This document shows positions 1 to 11,368 of a DNA stretch of 64,000 bases, piece by piece. The translations under genes and the position numbers were made by a program. The notes beneath the pieces are model-generated. The model had not been told where the DNA came from, ran no database searches, and worked only from the letters and a program-made list of their open reading frames with translations. The DNA is from Streptomyces sp. NRRL F-5630 (lineage in GTDB: Bacteria; Actinomycetota; Actinomycetes; Streptomycetales; Streptomycetaceae), in assembly GCF_000719475.1 (NCBI RefSeq), contig NZ_JOGO01000069.1, forward strand, positions 6,567 through 70,566, read 5' to 3'. Position 1 is the first letter of the stretch. Each line of letters opens with the position of its first letter.

Positions 1-591
1 GCGCTGCCTGTCGGGCTCGACGCGCACGGCGTCGACCTGGCCGTCGGCTGCACGTACAAATACCTCAACGGCGGACCGGGTTCCCCGGCCTTCCTGTACG
101 TGCGCGCCGCGCACCAGGCGGCCTTCGACTCGCCGCTGCCGGGCTGGAACTCGCACGCGGAGCCCTTCGGTATGCGGCCCGCCTACACGCGTGCGGACGG
201 TGCGACGGCGGGGCGGGTCGGGACCCCCGACATCCTGTCGCTGCTCGCCCTGGAGGCCGCGCTCGGCGTGTGGGAGGGCGTGGACCTCGCGGCCGTGCGG
301 TCCAAGTCGCTCGCGCTCACGGACTTCTTCCTGGAGTGCGTCGACCGCTATGTGCCGCCCGGGCGCCTGGAGTCCGTCACCCCGGCGGCGCACGAGGAGC
401 GCGGCAGTCAGCTCGCGCTGCGCACCCCGCTCGCCGCCGAGCTGATGCCCCGCCTCATCGCGCGTGGCGTCGTCGGCGACTTCCGGCCGCCGGACATCCT
501 CCGCTTCGGCTTCACGCCGCTGTACGTGGGATTCGCGGACACGGAGCGCGCGGCGCGCATCCTGGCGGAGGAGCTGGGCGCGGCGGGCTGA
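1..591 (+). CDS. kynU: Kynureninase, C-terminal part (5' end outside window)
   Basis: The frame is open from base 1 to the TGA at 589-591, so about 196 C-terminal residues are visible and the start lies upstream. Kynureninase is a PLP enzyme that splits L-kynurenine into anthranilate and alanine. The segment CTYKYLNGGPGSPAF holds the PLP-binding lysine (YKYLNGGPG is the family signature), followed by W(N/G)SH and the C-terminal DFRPPDILRFGFTPLY block that shapes the active site. The next gene downstream encodes a formamidase-like hydrolase that could supply kynurenine. The tryptophan dioxygenase gene expected in such clusters is not in view and may lie upstream. Confidence 0.93.
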   Translation, partial: ALPVGLDAHGVDLAVGCTYKYLNGGPGSPAFLYVRAAHQAAFDSPLPGWNSHAEPFGMRPAYTRADGATAGRVGTPDILSLLALEAALGVWEGVDLAAVRSKSLALTDFFLECVDRYVPPGRLESVTPAAHEERGSQLALRTPLAAELMPRLIARGVVGDFRPPDILRFGFTPLYVGFADTERAARILAEELGAAG

Positions 592-1081
592 GCCCGGGGG
601 GGGCGCGTCGGACGGCTTGGCTGCACCCGGCGGAGGGGAATCGGTCGGCGGGGCGGCCTGCGGCGGGGGCACGCCGAGCGGCGGGTTGACGTCCGGCGGG
701 GGCTCCGTGGTGTGGAGGGGCGGGGCCCCGCCGGGGAATCCCGCGCCGCGTACCGGCTTCGGCCCGCCGATTCCCCCCTTTCGGGTGGATTGCCGCAAGG
801 CTGAGGTTTGCCCCGCTCTCCTGCGGTCAAACGGTCTCGTGCTGTTCCCGTCCGTGCACGGTGTGTGCGCGAGGCCGCCGTGCGCGGCGGGAACGGCACC
901 AGGGCGGGCCCCGAGCCCGCAACGATCACCTCACACCCGTATCCGCGCACGTCACCCGCCTGATAGCGTCCCGGCCGGTCGGAGGGGGCCGCCCGTGAGG
1001 CCCCGGGATACCCGTGGACGCGCCTGGGGCACGGGAGTCCGTGGGCCAGGACCGTGGACCGCGAACGCTGAGAGGTCGCAG
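592..1081. other. 490-bp intergenic stretch, no gene seen
   Basis: GC-rich and without a convincing reading frame; frames here lack family resemblance and are mostly extensions of neighbouring genes. A short less GC-rich part around 780-850 may hold the promoter of the downstream hydrolase, but no clear -35/-10 pair stands out. Confidence 0.4.
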
Positions 1082-1957
1082 ATGCCGGACGACGCCGTTG
1101 CCCGCGAGGCCGCCGAGGCCGACTCGCTCTTCGCGCATCCCGCGGTACCGCCCGAGGCCACGCTCCCCTACGGCGAGCACCCCGACCAGCTCGTCGACTT
1201 CTACGCCCCGCGCGGCCCCGGGCGTCCCGGCGGCCACCCCCTCGTTTTCGTCCTGCACGGCGGCGCCTGGCGGGCCACGTACGACAGGGCGCACCTGACG
1301 CCGTTCGCCGGGCTGCTCGCGCGGCGCGGCTTCGCGGTCGCGCTCGCCGAGTACCGCAGGGGAGCGGGGCTGCCGGGGCAGGGCGCGAAGGCCCGCCCCG
1401 GGCGCTGGCCGGAGACCTTCGACGACATCGCGACGCTGCTCGACGCGCTGCCCCGACTCGCCCGCGAGGCACTCCCGGCGGCGGACCCCGCGCGCACGGT
1501 GCTGTGCGGGCACTCCTCGGGCGGGCACCTCGCGCTGTGGGCGGCGGCGCGCCACGTCCTCCCGGCCGACGCGCCGTGGCGCCGCGCCGAACCCCCCTCG
1601 CTGCGCGGCGTCGTGGCGCTCGCACCGCTCGCCGACCTGGCGCTCGCGCGCGAACGAGGCGTGTGCGAGGGCGCCGCTGAGCCCTTCCTCGGTGGTCCGG
1701 CGACGTTCGACGAGCGCCTGCCGTACGCCGATCCGGCCCGTCTGCTGCCGACCGGCATCGCGACGACACTCGTGCAGGGCCGCGACGACACCGAAGTCCC
1801 CTCCGCCGTCGCCGAGTCCTTCGCCGACGCGGCCTCGGCGGCGGGCGAACCCGTGGGCATGACGCTGCTCGAAGGCATCGGCCACTACGCCCTCGTCGAC
1901 CCGGCTGCCGACGCCTCGGCGGTCGTGGCGGAGGAGATCGCTCAACTCGCCTGGTGA
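1082..1957 (+). CDS. Alpha/beta hydrolase, kynurenine formamidase-like
   Basis: 291-residue alpha/beta hydrolase. Visible motifs are the oxyanion-hole HGGAW at residues 59-63 (HGGxW is typical of the Bna7/arylformamidase type of kynurenine formamidase), the nucleophile elbow GHSSGG with Ser145, a C-terminal GRDDTEVP acid segment and GIGHYALVD with the catalytic His. The ATG at 1082 follows GAGAGGTCGCAG, a usable ribosome site; the frame is open further upstream but without family-like sequence. It follows kynureninase on the same strand, which supports N-formylkynurenine hydrolysis as its role. It could instead be a general carboxylesterase; the family is certain, the substrate is inferred from context. 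Confidence 0.8.
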   Translation: MPDDAVAREAAEADSLFAHPAVPPEATLPYGEHPDQLVDFYAPRGPGRPGGHPLVFVLHGGAWRATYDRAHLTPFAGLLARRGFAVALAEYRRGAGLPGQGAKARPGRWPETFDDIATLLDALPRLAREALPAADPARTVLCGHSSGGHLALWAAARHVLPADAPWRRAEPPSLRGVVALAPLADLALARERGVCEGAAEPFLGGPATFDERLPYADPARLLPTGIATTLVQGRDDTEVPSAVAESFADAASAAGEPVGMTLLEGIGHYALVDPAADASAVVAEEIAQLAW

Positions 1958-2225
1958 GAGCGGGGGTTGGGGGCGCGCGAGACGGAGCGGGTCGCTCGTC
2001 CGGGGCCCGCCTCCCGCCGGACTCGCAGGAGCCCGCCTCCCGCCGGGCGTACGCGCCGCCAGGCTCCGTCCGGGTCTGTTTCCGGGGCCGCCCCGAGGCG
2101 GACCGGTGGGGTGACGCGTCGGGCGTGATCCCTCCCAAGTCGCCCGGGTCCTCCTTGAGGGGGACGGCGGAAGGGGATACGTGCGAGGGACGTCCCAAGA
2201 CGCCTGGCGCCCTAGCGTGGGGGGC

Positions 2226-3943
<1,718 letters not shown>

Positions 3944-3947
<4 letters not shown>

Positions 3948-4618
3948 GTATCACGGTGCTGATCGCCGACGACCAGATGATGGTCCGGGAGGGCTTCTCG
4001 GTCCTGCTCGGGGCGATGCCGGGCATCGAGGTCGTCGGCGAGGCGGTCGACGGGCGCGAGGCGGTCGAGCTGACCGCCCGTCTCGCCCCGGACGTCGTCC
4101 TCATGGACATCCGGATGCCACGGCTCGACGGCATCGGGGCGACCCGCGAGATCGTCGCGAGCCCGGCGGGGACGAAGGTGCTCGTCCTGACGACGTTCGA
4201 CCTCGACGAGTACGTGTACCAGGCGCTGCGGGCCGGGGCCTCCGGCTTCCTCCTCAAGGACGCGTCGGCACGTCAGCTCGCCGAGGCCGTGGAAGTCGTC
4301 GCCCGGGGCGAGGCGCTGCTCGCGCCGAGCGTGACCCGGCGGCTGATCACCGAGTTCGCCCGGGTCCCCGAGACCGTCCTGCGCGGCCCTGTGAGCCCTC
4401 ATCCGGGGGGCGCCTACGGGGAGTTGACCGAGCGCGAGACGGAAGTCCTCGTGCATGTGGCGCGCGGCCTGTCGAACCAGGAGATCGCCGAGAAGCTCTA
4501 CGTGGCCGAGTCCACGGTGAAGACGCACGTGAGCCGGATCCTGGTGAAGCTCGGCCTGCGGGACCGCACCCAGGCGGCGGTGTTCGCGTATGAGAACAGG
4601 CTGGTGGAGCCGGCATAG
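3944..4618 (+). CDS. Response regulator, NarL/LuxR type
   Basis: 224-residue partner of the kinase just upstream, sharing ATGA with its stop codon. The receiver domain (residues 1-120) has the acidic pair D9/D10, phospho-acceptor Asp55 in LMDIRMP, the T in LVLTTFD and K in FLLKDAS. The C-terminal LuxR helix-turn-helix reads LTERETEVLVHVARGLSNQ followed by IAEKLYVAESTVKTHVSRILVKLGLRDR split over the two helices. It is a DNA-binding transcription regulator activated by the adjacent kinase. Target genes are not evident; the next gene is on the opposite strand. Confidence 0.95.
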
Positions 4619-4692
4619 GGGGCGTCCGGGCCACGGCGGCGGGGCCCCGGCGGGCCGCTCGGGCGGCTCGCGCGGGCCCCGTGGTGCGGGGC

Positions 4693-5760
4693 TCAGGTCA
4701 CCACGATGCTCCATATCCCTCGCCGCACCGTCCAGGTGCGGCTGCGGACGGGGCCGGCGGGGGAGCCGTCGACGAGGTAGTGGAAGTCGGGGCCCGAGAC
4801 GGTGACGGTCCGGGCGCGGGCGAGGACGGGATCGGCCGCGCCCGCTGCGGGGACGAGGCGGACCCCGGCGTAGCCGGTGGTGTCGGTGCGGGGGGCGGCC
4901 GAGGTGGCGCCGACCGGGCCGAGCGGGGCGCGGGCGGGGGAGGGGGTGACGGTGAGGGAACGCAGCGGGGTGGCGAGGTCGGCGAGGAGTTCCCCGTCCG
5001 CCTCGACCCGCAGCCCGGCCCGTGCGGTGGCGCCCGGGACCTGGTCCGGGGCCGCGCGCAGCCCCGGTATCCGCCGCCACCAGCCGCGTCCCCCGTCCGG
5101 CCGCTCCGGCTCCGTCTCCTCGCCCGGCGGTGTCCCGCCCGTCCCGGAGCGGGGGACCTCCGTCTCGGACCGGGGCATGGCACCGGCGACCGCCCCGCCC
5201 GTGGCCCGCACCCCGAGGCGCCGCAGTGCGCCGCTCCTGCCGCGCGGGCCGGGCACGGGCAGAACCAGGGCCCCGAGGACGACGCCGTCGCTGTCGTCGA
5301 CCAGCAGGTCGCGTGCCACCGGCCGTCCCTCCAGCACCGCCCGCGCCGCCGCGACCGGATCGGCGGGTACCCCCAGCGCGCGGGCGAGCGCGGCCCCCGC
5401 GCCGTCCCCGGCGGAAACCGGTACCCACCCCACCACCTGCTCCCGGCCCCGTCGGCCTCCCGCCCGGCGGCCCTGCGAGCTCCCGCCGCCCTTGCCCAGC
5501 AGCCGCCCCCGGTAGAGGACCCCCACCGCCCGGACCAGTGCCGTCTCGTCGCCCACGACGACCACGGGTCTCCGGCCCGCCCGGCGGACCGCGTCCGCGT
5601 ACTCCTCCGTCGTTTCGGGAAGACAGACCTTCACTTCCGCTCCCGCGTTCAGGACGTCGCGGGCGATGCGGACGGACTCGCCGTCCGTACGGCGGGCTGT
5701 GGGGTCGATCACGAGCAGCAGGGAGGGGCTTGCGTACGCCGAGGGCTCCGGAGCCGGCAC
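4693..5760 (-). CDS. Diacylglycerol kinase-like protein, divergent catalytic domain
   Basis: 355 residues. The N-terminus (LLLVIDPTARR...) resembles the nucleotide-binding start of the diacylglycerol/sphingosine kinase fold (usually VIxNPxSG), and VVVGDETALVRAV sits where GGDGT normally lies, so the catalytic glycine-rich loop is degenerate. Later segments (GDGAGAALARALGVP and ARAVLEGRPVARDLLVDD) match the family's order of motifs. The GTG at 5760 is chosen because GAGGAAGGA lies just upstream; the open frame continues to 6000 but would overlap purA. Divergent from purA. Lipid phosphorylation is uncertain given the altered loop. Confidence 0.65.
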   Translation of the reverse strand: MPAPEPSAYASPSLLLVIDPTARRTDGESVRIARDVLNAGAEVKVCLPETTEEYADAVRRAGRRPVVVVGDETALVRAVGVLYRGRLLGKGGGSSQGRRAGGRRGREQVVGWVPVSAGDGAGAALARALGVPADPVAAARAVLEGRPVARDLLVDDSDGVVLGALVLPVPGPRGRSGALRRLGVRATGGAVAGAMPRSETEVPRSGTGGTPPGEETEPERPDGGRGWWRRIPGLRAAPDQVPGATARAGLRVEADGELLADLATPLRSLTVTPSPARAPLGPVGATSAAPRTDTTGYAGVRLVPAAGAADPVLARARTVTVSGPDFHYLVDGSPAGPVRSRTWTVRRGIWSIVVT

Positions 5761-5802
5761 CGCTGTCCTTCCTCGGGTAGTCGGGTAGCATCTTTGTGCA
5801 AG

Positions 5803-5830
5803 AGCCCCTTGCGCTATTGCGCCAGGGGCT
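5803..5830. promoter_or_regulatory. Stem-loop in the purA / kinase divergent region
   Basis: A 12-bp inverted repeat AGCCCCTTGCGC / GCGCCAGGGGCT with one mismatch and a TATT loop. It lies 160 bp before the purA GTG and 43 bp before the divergent gene's start. It has no following T run, so it is either a leader structure of purA, a protein-binding site or a weak terminator. Confidence 0.5.
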
Positions 5831-5990
5831 TCGTCTATTCCGGGGCACCGGTCCGACGGCTCGCGGCCGATGACGGTCGCCGGTACACGCCCGCGCACTC
5901 TCCGGCGCGGCACGTACCGGAAGACGGTGTACGTCGTAACCACGTACGCCCCGACCATGGACATGCCCCACCCGGAAGGGGTGTACGCCT

Positions 5991-7274
5991 GTGCCCGCAC
6001 TTGTGCTGCTCGGTGCTCAGTGGGGTGACGAGGGCAAGGGGAAGGCGACCGATCTGCTCGGCGGCTCGGTCGATTACGTGGTGCGCTACCAGGGCGGCAA
6101 CAACGCCGGCCACACGGTCGTCGTCGGCGACCAGAAATACGCGCTCCACCTGCTCCCCTCCGGCATTCTCTCGCCCACCTGCGTGCCTGTCATCGGCAAC
6201 GGTGTCGTCGTCGACCCGGCGGTCCTGCTCTCCGAGCTGAGCGGGCTGAATGAGCGCGGCGTCGACACGTCGAAGCTCTTGATCAGCGGAAACGCCCATT
6301 TGATCACGCCCTACAACGTGACGATGGACAAGGTCTCCGAGCGCTTCCTCGGCAAGCGGAAGATCGGCACGACGGGCCGCGGCATCGGTCCGACGTACGC
6401 GGACAAGATCAACCGCACCGGTATCCGCGTGCAGGACCTGTACGACGAATCGATCCTGCTCCAGAAGGTCGAGGCGGCCCTCGACATAAAGAACCAGATG
6501 CTCGTCAAGCTCTACAACCGCCGGGCGATCGACGCCCAGCAGATCGTGGGGGAGCTGCTGGAGTACGCGGAGGCGCTGCGGCCGTACGTCACGGACACCT
6601 CGCTCGTGCTCAACAAGGCGCTCGACGAGGACAAGGTCGTGCTCATGGAGGGCGGTCAGGGCACGCTCCTGGACGTCGACCACGGCACGTATCCCTTCGT
6701 GACCTCGTCGAACCCGACCGCGGGCGGTGCCTGCACCGGTTCCGGGATCGGGCCGACGAAGATCAGCCGCGTGATCGGCATCCTGAAGGCGTACACGACG
6801 CGCGTCGGCGCGGGGCCGTTCCCGACCGAGCTGTTCGACGAGGACGGCGAGGCGCTGCGCCGCATCGGCGGCGAGCGCGGTGTGACGACGGGGCGCGACC
6901 GGCGCTGCGGCTGGTTCGACGCGCCGATCGCCCGCTACGCGACCCGCGTCAACGGCCTCACGGACTTCTTCCTCACGAAGCTCGACGTGCTCACGGGCTG
7001 GGAGCGCATCCCGGTCTGCGTGGCCTACGACATCGACGGCACGCGCGTCGAAGAGGTCCCGTACAACCAGACCGACTTCCACCACGCGAAGCCCGTCTAC
7101 GAGTACCTGCCGGGCTGGAGCGAGGACATCACGAAGGCGAAGTCCTTCGCCGAGCTGCCGAAGAACGCGCAGGCGTACGTGAAGGCGCTGGAGGAGATGT
7201 CCGGCGCCCCGATCTCCGCGATCGGCGTCGGCCCGGGCCGCGACGAGACGATCCAGATCAACTCGTTCCTGTAG
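5991..7274 (+). CDS. purA: Adenylosuccinate synthetase
   Basis: 427 residues, normal length. Catalyses the GTP-dependent joining of IMP and aspartate to adenylosuccinate, the first committed step to AMP, in the cytoplasm. The N-terminal phosphate loop [11 protein letters not shown] and the IMP-site [11 protein letters not shown] are intact; the [12 protein letters not shown] segment, the GAGPFPTE motif and the [12 protein letters not shown] nucleotide site follow in order. The GTG start at 5991 gives the canonical N-terminus [14 protein letters not shown]; a GGAAGGGG ribosome site lies upstream. It stands alone, divergent from the kinase-like gene, with the stem-loop at 5803-5830 in its leader region. 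Confidence 0.98.
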   Translation: MPALVLLGAQWGDEGKGKATDLLGGSVDYVVRYQGGNNAGHTVVVGDQKYALHLLPSGILSPTCVPVIGNGVVVDPAVLLSELSGLNERGVDTSKLLISGNAHLITPYNVTMDKVSERFLGKRKIGTTGRGIGPTYADKINRTGIRVQDLYDESILLQKVEAALDIKNQMLVKLYNRRAIDAQQIVGELLEYAEALRPYVTDTSLVLNKALDEDKVVLMEGGQGTLLDVDHGTYPFVTSSNPTAGGACTGSGIGPTKISRVIGILKAYTTRVGAGPFPTELFDEDGEALRRIGGERGVTTGRDRRCGWFDAPIARYATRVNGLTDFFLTKLDVLTGWERIPVCVAYDIDGTRVEEVPYNQTDFHHAKPVYEYLPGWSEDITKAKSFAELPKNAQAYVKALEEMSGAPISAIGVGPGRDETIQINSFL

Positions 7275-7400
7275 GACGCCAAGGCCCAGGGGCTTCCTCC
7301 ACGAGGTGGGCGCGGTGCGCTCGGCTCGCGGAGGGGCCCTTCGGCCTCTTCCGAGGGAGAGCGGGACCGCTTGCCCGCTTGCCCTGCTCGCTCGGGAGGG

Positions 7401-7802
7401 TTACGCCGATTCGAGCAGCTCCTTCAGGCGGGCCAGGTCCGCCGTGACCATCTCGGCGTCGCGCTCGAACTCGGCGTCCGTCGCCCCGGCCGGGCGGCGG
7501 AGGGTGAAGACGACGAGGCTGCCCGTGCCGTCCGTGATGACGCGCAGCGGGTTGTTGAAGACCTCGCCGTCCGGGAGGGTCACGTCGTGGTCGAGGACGC
7601 CCAGGTCGTTGGGCGGGACGAAGGCGACCGTGACGCGGCCCATCGGGGCGTCCGACGCGACCCACTCGTCCCCCTCGCGGACGAGGGAGCCACCGAGGCC
7701 TAGAGCCCAGGCGGGCAGGTTCTCCGGGTTCGAGGCGAAGGCGTAGACGTCGTCGCGGGTGCGGTCGATGTGGATGCTCAGGTGGCGGATGCTGTCAGTC
7801 AT
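7401..7802 (-). CDS. SRPBCC-fold protein (polyketide cyclase/START-like)
   Basis: 133 residues. The N-terminus MTDSIRHLSIHIDRTRDDVYAFASNPENLPAWA is characteristic of small SRPBCC ligand-binding proteins (split: strand, RTRDDVYAFASNPENLPAWA helix). The rest forms the expected strands (VTVAFVPPNDLGVLDHDVTL, VVFTLRRPAG) and a long C-terminal helix ending LARLKELLESA. Start ATG at 7802; longer frames upstream lack similarity. It is convergent with purA and divergent from the aminotransferase. Ligand unknown. Confidence 0.8.
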   Translation of the reverse strand: MTDSIRHLSIHIDRTRDDVYAFASNPENLPAWALGLGGSLVREGDEWVASDAPMGRVTVAFVPPNDLGVLDHDVTLPDGEVFNNPLRVITDGTGSLVVFTLRRPAGATDAEFERDAEMVTADLARLKELLESA

Positions 7803-8056
7803 GGCGGCGACGATAGCGCCGGCGGGTGGGGGACTTGAGCGCGTCGGACGCGGCGGGGCGGGGCGCGGGACGGTCGCGCGCCCGGGGATCGCCGCCTGCC
7901 GTACGGAGCGCGTCGCGCTGCTCGACGCGCACCCGCCGTCGGGACGGGCCCCGGCCCGACGGCGGCCGCCCGTACGACACTGTGTCGCCCCCGCCGCCCG
8001 CCCCGGCGACGCATCGCCCGTACCGGCCGCCCGCCCCCGTCTCCTAGCCTGGCGGC

Positions 8057-9466
8057 ATGACCGCTCAGCAGCCGCAGCAGCTTCCGCAGGCACAGGCCCC
8101 GCAGGCGCCCTCCGTCCCCCGGCCCGACCCCGCGCGGGGCGCCGCCGTCAAGGCCGCCGACCGCGCGCACGTCTTCCACTCGTGGTCCGCGCAGGAACTC
8201 ATCGACCCGCTCGCCGTCGCGGGCGCGCGGGGCTCGTACTTCTGGGACTACGAGGGCCGCCGCTACCTCGACTTCACCAGCGGCCTCGTCTTCACGAACA
8301 TCGGCTACCAGCACCCGAAGGTCGTCGCGGCGATCCAGGAGCAGGCGGCGGCGCTGACGACCTTCGCGCCCGCCTTCGCGATCGAGGCGCGCTCCGAGGC
8401 GGCGCGGCTCATCGCGGAGCGGACGCCCGGCGACCTCGACAAGATCTTCTTCACCAACGGCGGCGCGGAGGCGGTCGAGAACGCGGTCCGCATGGCACGG
8501 GTGCACACGAAGCGCCCGAAGGTCCTGAGCGCGTACCGCTCGTACCACGGTGGGACCGCCGCGGCGATCAACCTGACGGGGGACCCGCGCCGTTGGGCGA
8601 ACGACCAGGGCTCGGCGGGGACCGTCCACTTCTGGGCGCCCTTCCTCTACCGCACCGCGTTCTACGCCGCGAACGAGGCCGAGGAGTGCGAGCGCGCGCT
8701 CCAGCACCTGGCCGACACGATCGCGTACGAGGGCCCCTCCACGATCGCCGCGATCGTGCTCGAAACCGTGCCCGGGACGGCGGGGATCATGGTGCCGCCC
8801 GCCGGATACCTGCGCGGGGTGCGGGAGTTGTGCGACCAGTACGGGATCGTGTTCGTGCTCGACGAGGTGATGGCGGGCTTCGGGCGTACGGGCCGGTGGT
8901 TCGCGGCGGAGCACTTCGACGTCGTGCCGGACCTCCTGACCTTCGCGAAGGGCGTGAACTCGGGGTACGTGCCGCTCGGCGGAGTCGCGATCGGGGGGCG
9001 GATCGCGGACACCTTCGCGCGTACGCCGTACCCGGGCGGCCTCACGTACTCCGGGCACCCGCTGGCCTGCGCGGCGGCGGTCGCGACGATCGGCGTGATG
9101 GAGGAGGAGGGGATCGTCGAGGGGGCCGAGCGGCTCGGGCGCGAGGTCGTCGGGCCCGCGCTGCGGGACCTCGCCGAGCGCCACCCGAGCGTGGGCGAGG
9201 TGCGGGGCCTCGGCATGTTCTGGGCGCTCGAACTCGTACGGGACCGCGCGACGCGCGAGCCGCTGGTCCCGTACAACGCGAGCGGTGAGGCGGCGGCCCC
9301 CATGGCGGCCTTCGCGGCGGAGGCGAAGAAGCACGGCCTGTGGCCGTTCGTGAACATGAACAGGACGCACGTGGTGCCGCCCCTGAACGTGACGGAGGAG
9401 GAGCTGAAGGAGGGTTTCGCGGCCCTGGACGCGGCGCTGCGGGTGGCGGACGGGTTCGTGGGCTGA
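8057..9466 (+). CDS. Class III PLP-dependent aminotransferase
   Basis: 469 residues, typical for the omega-amino acid:pyruvate / taurine aminotransferase group. After a Gln/Pro/Ala-rich leader, FHSWSAQELIDPLAV and GSYFWDYEGRRYLDF mark the family start; TNGGAEAVENAVRMAR binds the cofactor phosphate; FVLDEVMAGFGRTG contains the PLP-ring Asp; LLTFAKGVNSGYVPLGG carries the Schiff-base lysine; TYSGHPLACAAAVA follows. All key residues are present, so it should be active. A GntR/FCD regulator lies about 1 kb downstream on the same strand and may control it. The amino donor cannot be told from sequence. Confidence 0.9.
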   Translation: MTAQQPQQLPQAQAPQAPSVPRPDPARGAAVKAADRAHVFHSWSAQELIDPLAVAGARGSYFWDYEGRRYLDFTSGLVFTNIGYQHPKVVAAIQEQAAALTTFAPAFAIEARSEAARLIAERTPGDLDKIFFTNGGAEAVENAVRMARVHTKRPKVLSAYRSYHGGTAAAINLTGDPRRWANDQGSAGTVHFWAPFLYRTAFYAANEAEECERALQHLADTIAYEGPSTIAAIVLETVPGTAGIMVPPAGYLRGVRELCDQYGIVFVLDEVMAGFGRTGRWFAAEHFDVVPDLLTFAKGVNSGYVPLGGVAIGGRIADTFARTPYPGGLTYSGHPLACAAAVATIGVMEEEGIVEGAERLGREVVGPALRDLAERHPSVGEVRGLGMFWALELVRDRATREPLVPYNASGEAAAPMAAFAAEAKKHGLWPFVNMNRTHVVPPLNVTEEELKEGFAALDAALRVADGFVG

Positions 9467-9690
9467 GGGTGGTCCCCTCCTCCCTGATGGTTCGGCTCGC
9501 CGTCCGGGGCGGAGTGGACGGAGGGGGCGGGAACCGAGAGCGGTCGCGTGGACGACCAGGGGTCACGGCAACGCCGGAGGAGCCCATCTCTCCGGCGAGT
9601 CTCACGGCGGCTCCCGCCGCGAGTCCACGGCGGCTTCCCGCTCAGGGCGCCGGGTGGCGCGGGTGGAGATCTTCTCCGGGAAGACCCGCG

Positions 9691-10360
9691 TCACCCCCGT
9701 CCCGGCGAGGGAGCCGAGCGGTGCGTCGAGGGGCTGCCGGGCAGCCGAGGCCGGGTCATGGCCGAGGCGGACGACCTCTCCGGTGCCATGCCCTCCGTGA
9801 CGCTCAACTCCTGGGTGCCCAGGACAGACAGCAGTTTTAGCTGCTCGGCTCCCGGGCTTCCGGGCTGCGCGGTGAACCACAGCAGACGCTGCCGTCCGTC
9901 CTCACTGAGGAGGTTGTAGCAGTCGAGTGCGATGACGCCCAGCATGGGGTGGACGATCTTCTTGTGGTCCATGCGGCGCACCGCGACGTCGTGGGTGTCC
10001 CAGAGGGCTGCGAACTCCTCGCTGCGGCGGCGTAGCGCGGCGACCATTTTCGCGACCTCAGCGTCCCGGCCGCGCCGGGCGGCCGCTGCCTGGAGGTGGG
10101 CCACGAACACCCGGGAGTGGTGCGGGTGATCCTCCTGCGGGTACCTCTCGCGTGCCCGCGGATCGGTGAACCAGCGGTACACGAAGCTCGCCGCCGGCCC
10201 GCGCTGTGCCGGGGACTTGCCGAGCAGGGCCAGGGCCAGGTCGTTCTCCACCAGGGTTTCGTGCAGGTCCGTGATAACGCGCGCGGGGGTGTTGGACAGC
10301 CGGTCCAGGAGTCCGAGAAGCGCGGGCTGGGCCGTTCGTGTGGTCCGGACCTGGCTCCCC
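9691..10360 (-). pseudogene. MmyB-type XRE regulator lacking its DNA-binding half
   Basis: The minus-strand frame reads a near-complete MmyB-like ligand-binding domain: LLGLLDRLSNTPARVITD, FVYRWFTDPRARERYP, LRRRSEEFAALWDTHDV, HPMLGVIALDCYNLL, LLWFTAQPGSPGAEQLKLL. Intact relatives begin with a helix-turn-helix of about 100 residues (GLRREELAxxAGVS type). Here the homology starts at about 10350 with no in-frame start codon nearby and no HTH upstream before the divergent GntR gene. It is therefore a 5'-truncated remnant. The tail after LSVLGTQELS is also unusual for the family. Confidence 0.7.
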
Positions 10361-10489
10361 GCCCGCCGTCTTCGCTGTCCTGACCTCGCTCGTTCCCATG
10401 TGAATTCATGCGGGGGCGGTGCCCGCGGGTAGGGTGACCGGCGTGTCATGACGGGCTCCGGCAGGGGGGCCGGGTGGGAAGGACGTGGG

Positions 10490-11197
10490 ATGCGCGGTGG
10501 TGAGGGCGCGGGCGTGGTCACGCGCAGCACGCTGCGGCAGCAGATCGCGGACGCCTTACGGGACGAGGTCCTCTCGGGACGGCTCGCTCCCGGGCAGGAG
10601 TTCACCGTCAAGGAGATCGCCGAGGGCTTCGGGGTCTCCGCGACGCCGGTGCGCGAGGCGCTCGTGGACCTCTCCGCGCAGGGGCTGCTCGACTCCGTGC
10701 AGCACCGGGGCTTCCGCGTGCACACCTTCTCGCTCGACGACTTCCGCACCATGATCGAGGCGCGTTGCCTCATCTCGGACGCGGTCTTCGGCGGGAGAGC
10801 CGCCGAGGCGCTGCTCGCGGCCGCCCCAGGCGTCCTCGCCTCCGTGCGGCGCAGGGGCGAGGAGGCGCAGCGCGCGGCGGCGGCCGGGGACCTCGACGTG
10901 CTCATCGGCTACGACCTGCGGTTCTGGCGCGAGCTGAGCGCCGTCTTCGGCAACGCGTACCTCACCGACTTCCTGCACCGTCTGCGCGTGCAGTCCTGGG
11001 TCAGCACGGTCCCGTTCCTGCGCCGCCAGGACGACCTGCGCGGGCTCCTGTGGACCGGGCACGGCCGCCTCGTCGAGACGCTGCTCGGCGGGGACGTCCA
11101 GGCGGCCCGCGAGATCATCGCCACCTACAACCAGGAGTCGCTGCGGCTCGTCGAGACGCTCGCGAGCGGCGGGACGGGCAACGGGGTGCGGAAGTAA
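10490..11197 (+). CDS. GntR-family regulator, FadR/FCD type
   Basis: 235 residues. N-terminal winged helix: TLRQQIADALRDEVLSGRLAPGQ, VKEIAEGFGVSATPVREALVDLSAQGLL, then an all-helical FCD ligand-binding domain (about residues 85-225, with FSLDDFRTMIEARCLI, LDVLIGYDLRFWRELSAVFGN, GHGRLVETLLGGDVQAAREII). The ATG at 10490 is preferred over 10448 because GGAAGGACGTGGG lies directly before it. It shares its strand with the class III aminotransferase upstream, separated by the regulator remnant, so control of amino-acid or amine catabolism is plausible but inferred. Confidence 0.88.
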   Translation: MRGGEGAGVVTRSTLRQQIADALRDEVLSGRLAPGQEFTVKEIAEGFGVSATPVREALVDLSAQGLLDSVQHRGFRVHTFSLDDFRTMIEARCLISDAVFGGRAAEALLAAAPGVLASVRRRGEEAQRAAAAGDLDVLIGYDLRFWRELSAVFGNAYLTDFLHRLRVQSWVSTVPFLRRQDDLRGLLWTGHGRLVETLLGGDVQAAREIIATYNQESLRLVETLASGGTGNGVRK

Positions 11198-11368
11198 GGG
11201 TTCTGAGGGGACGTCACGGCGGTACGGGTGTGAAGCGGGTGTCGCACGGGCCGGTGGTCGCCGGTGTCTCGCCGGTGCGGGCGGATCGCGGGGCCCGGGG
11301 CACGGGACGCCCCGTGCCGCACTACGCTTGCGGGACCCGCCCGCCCGTGGAGAGCGAGGAGACGTCTC

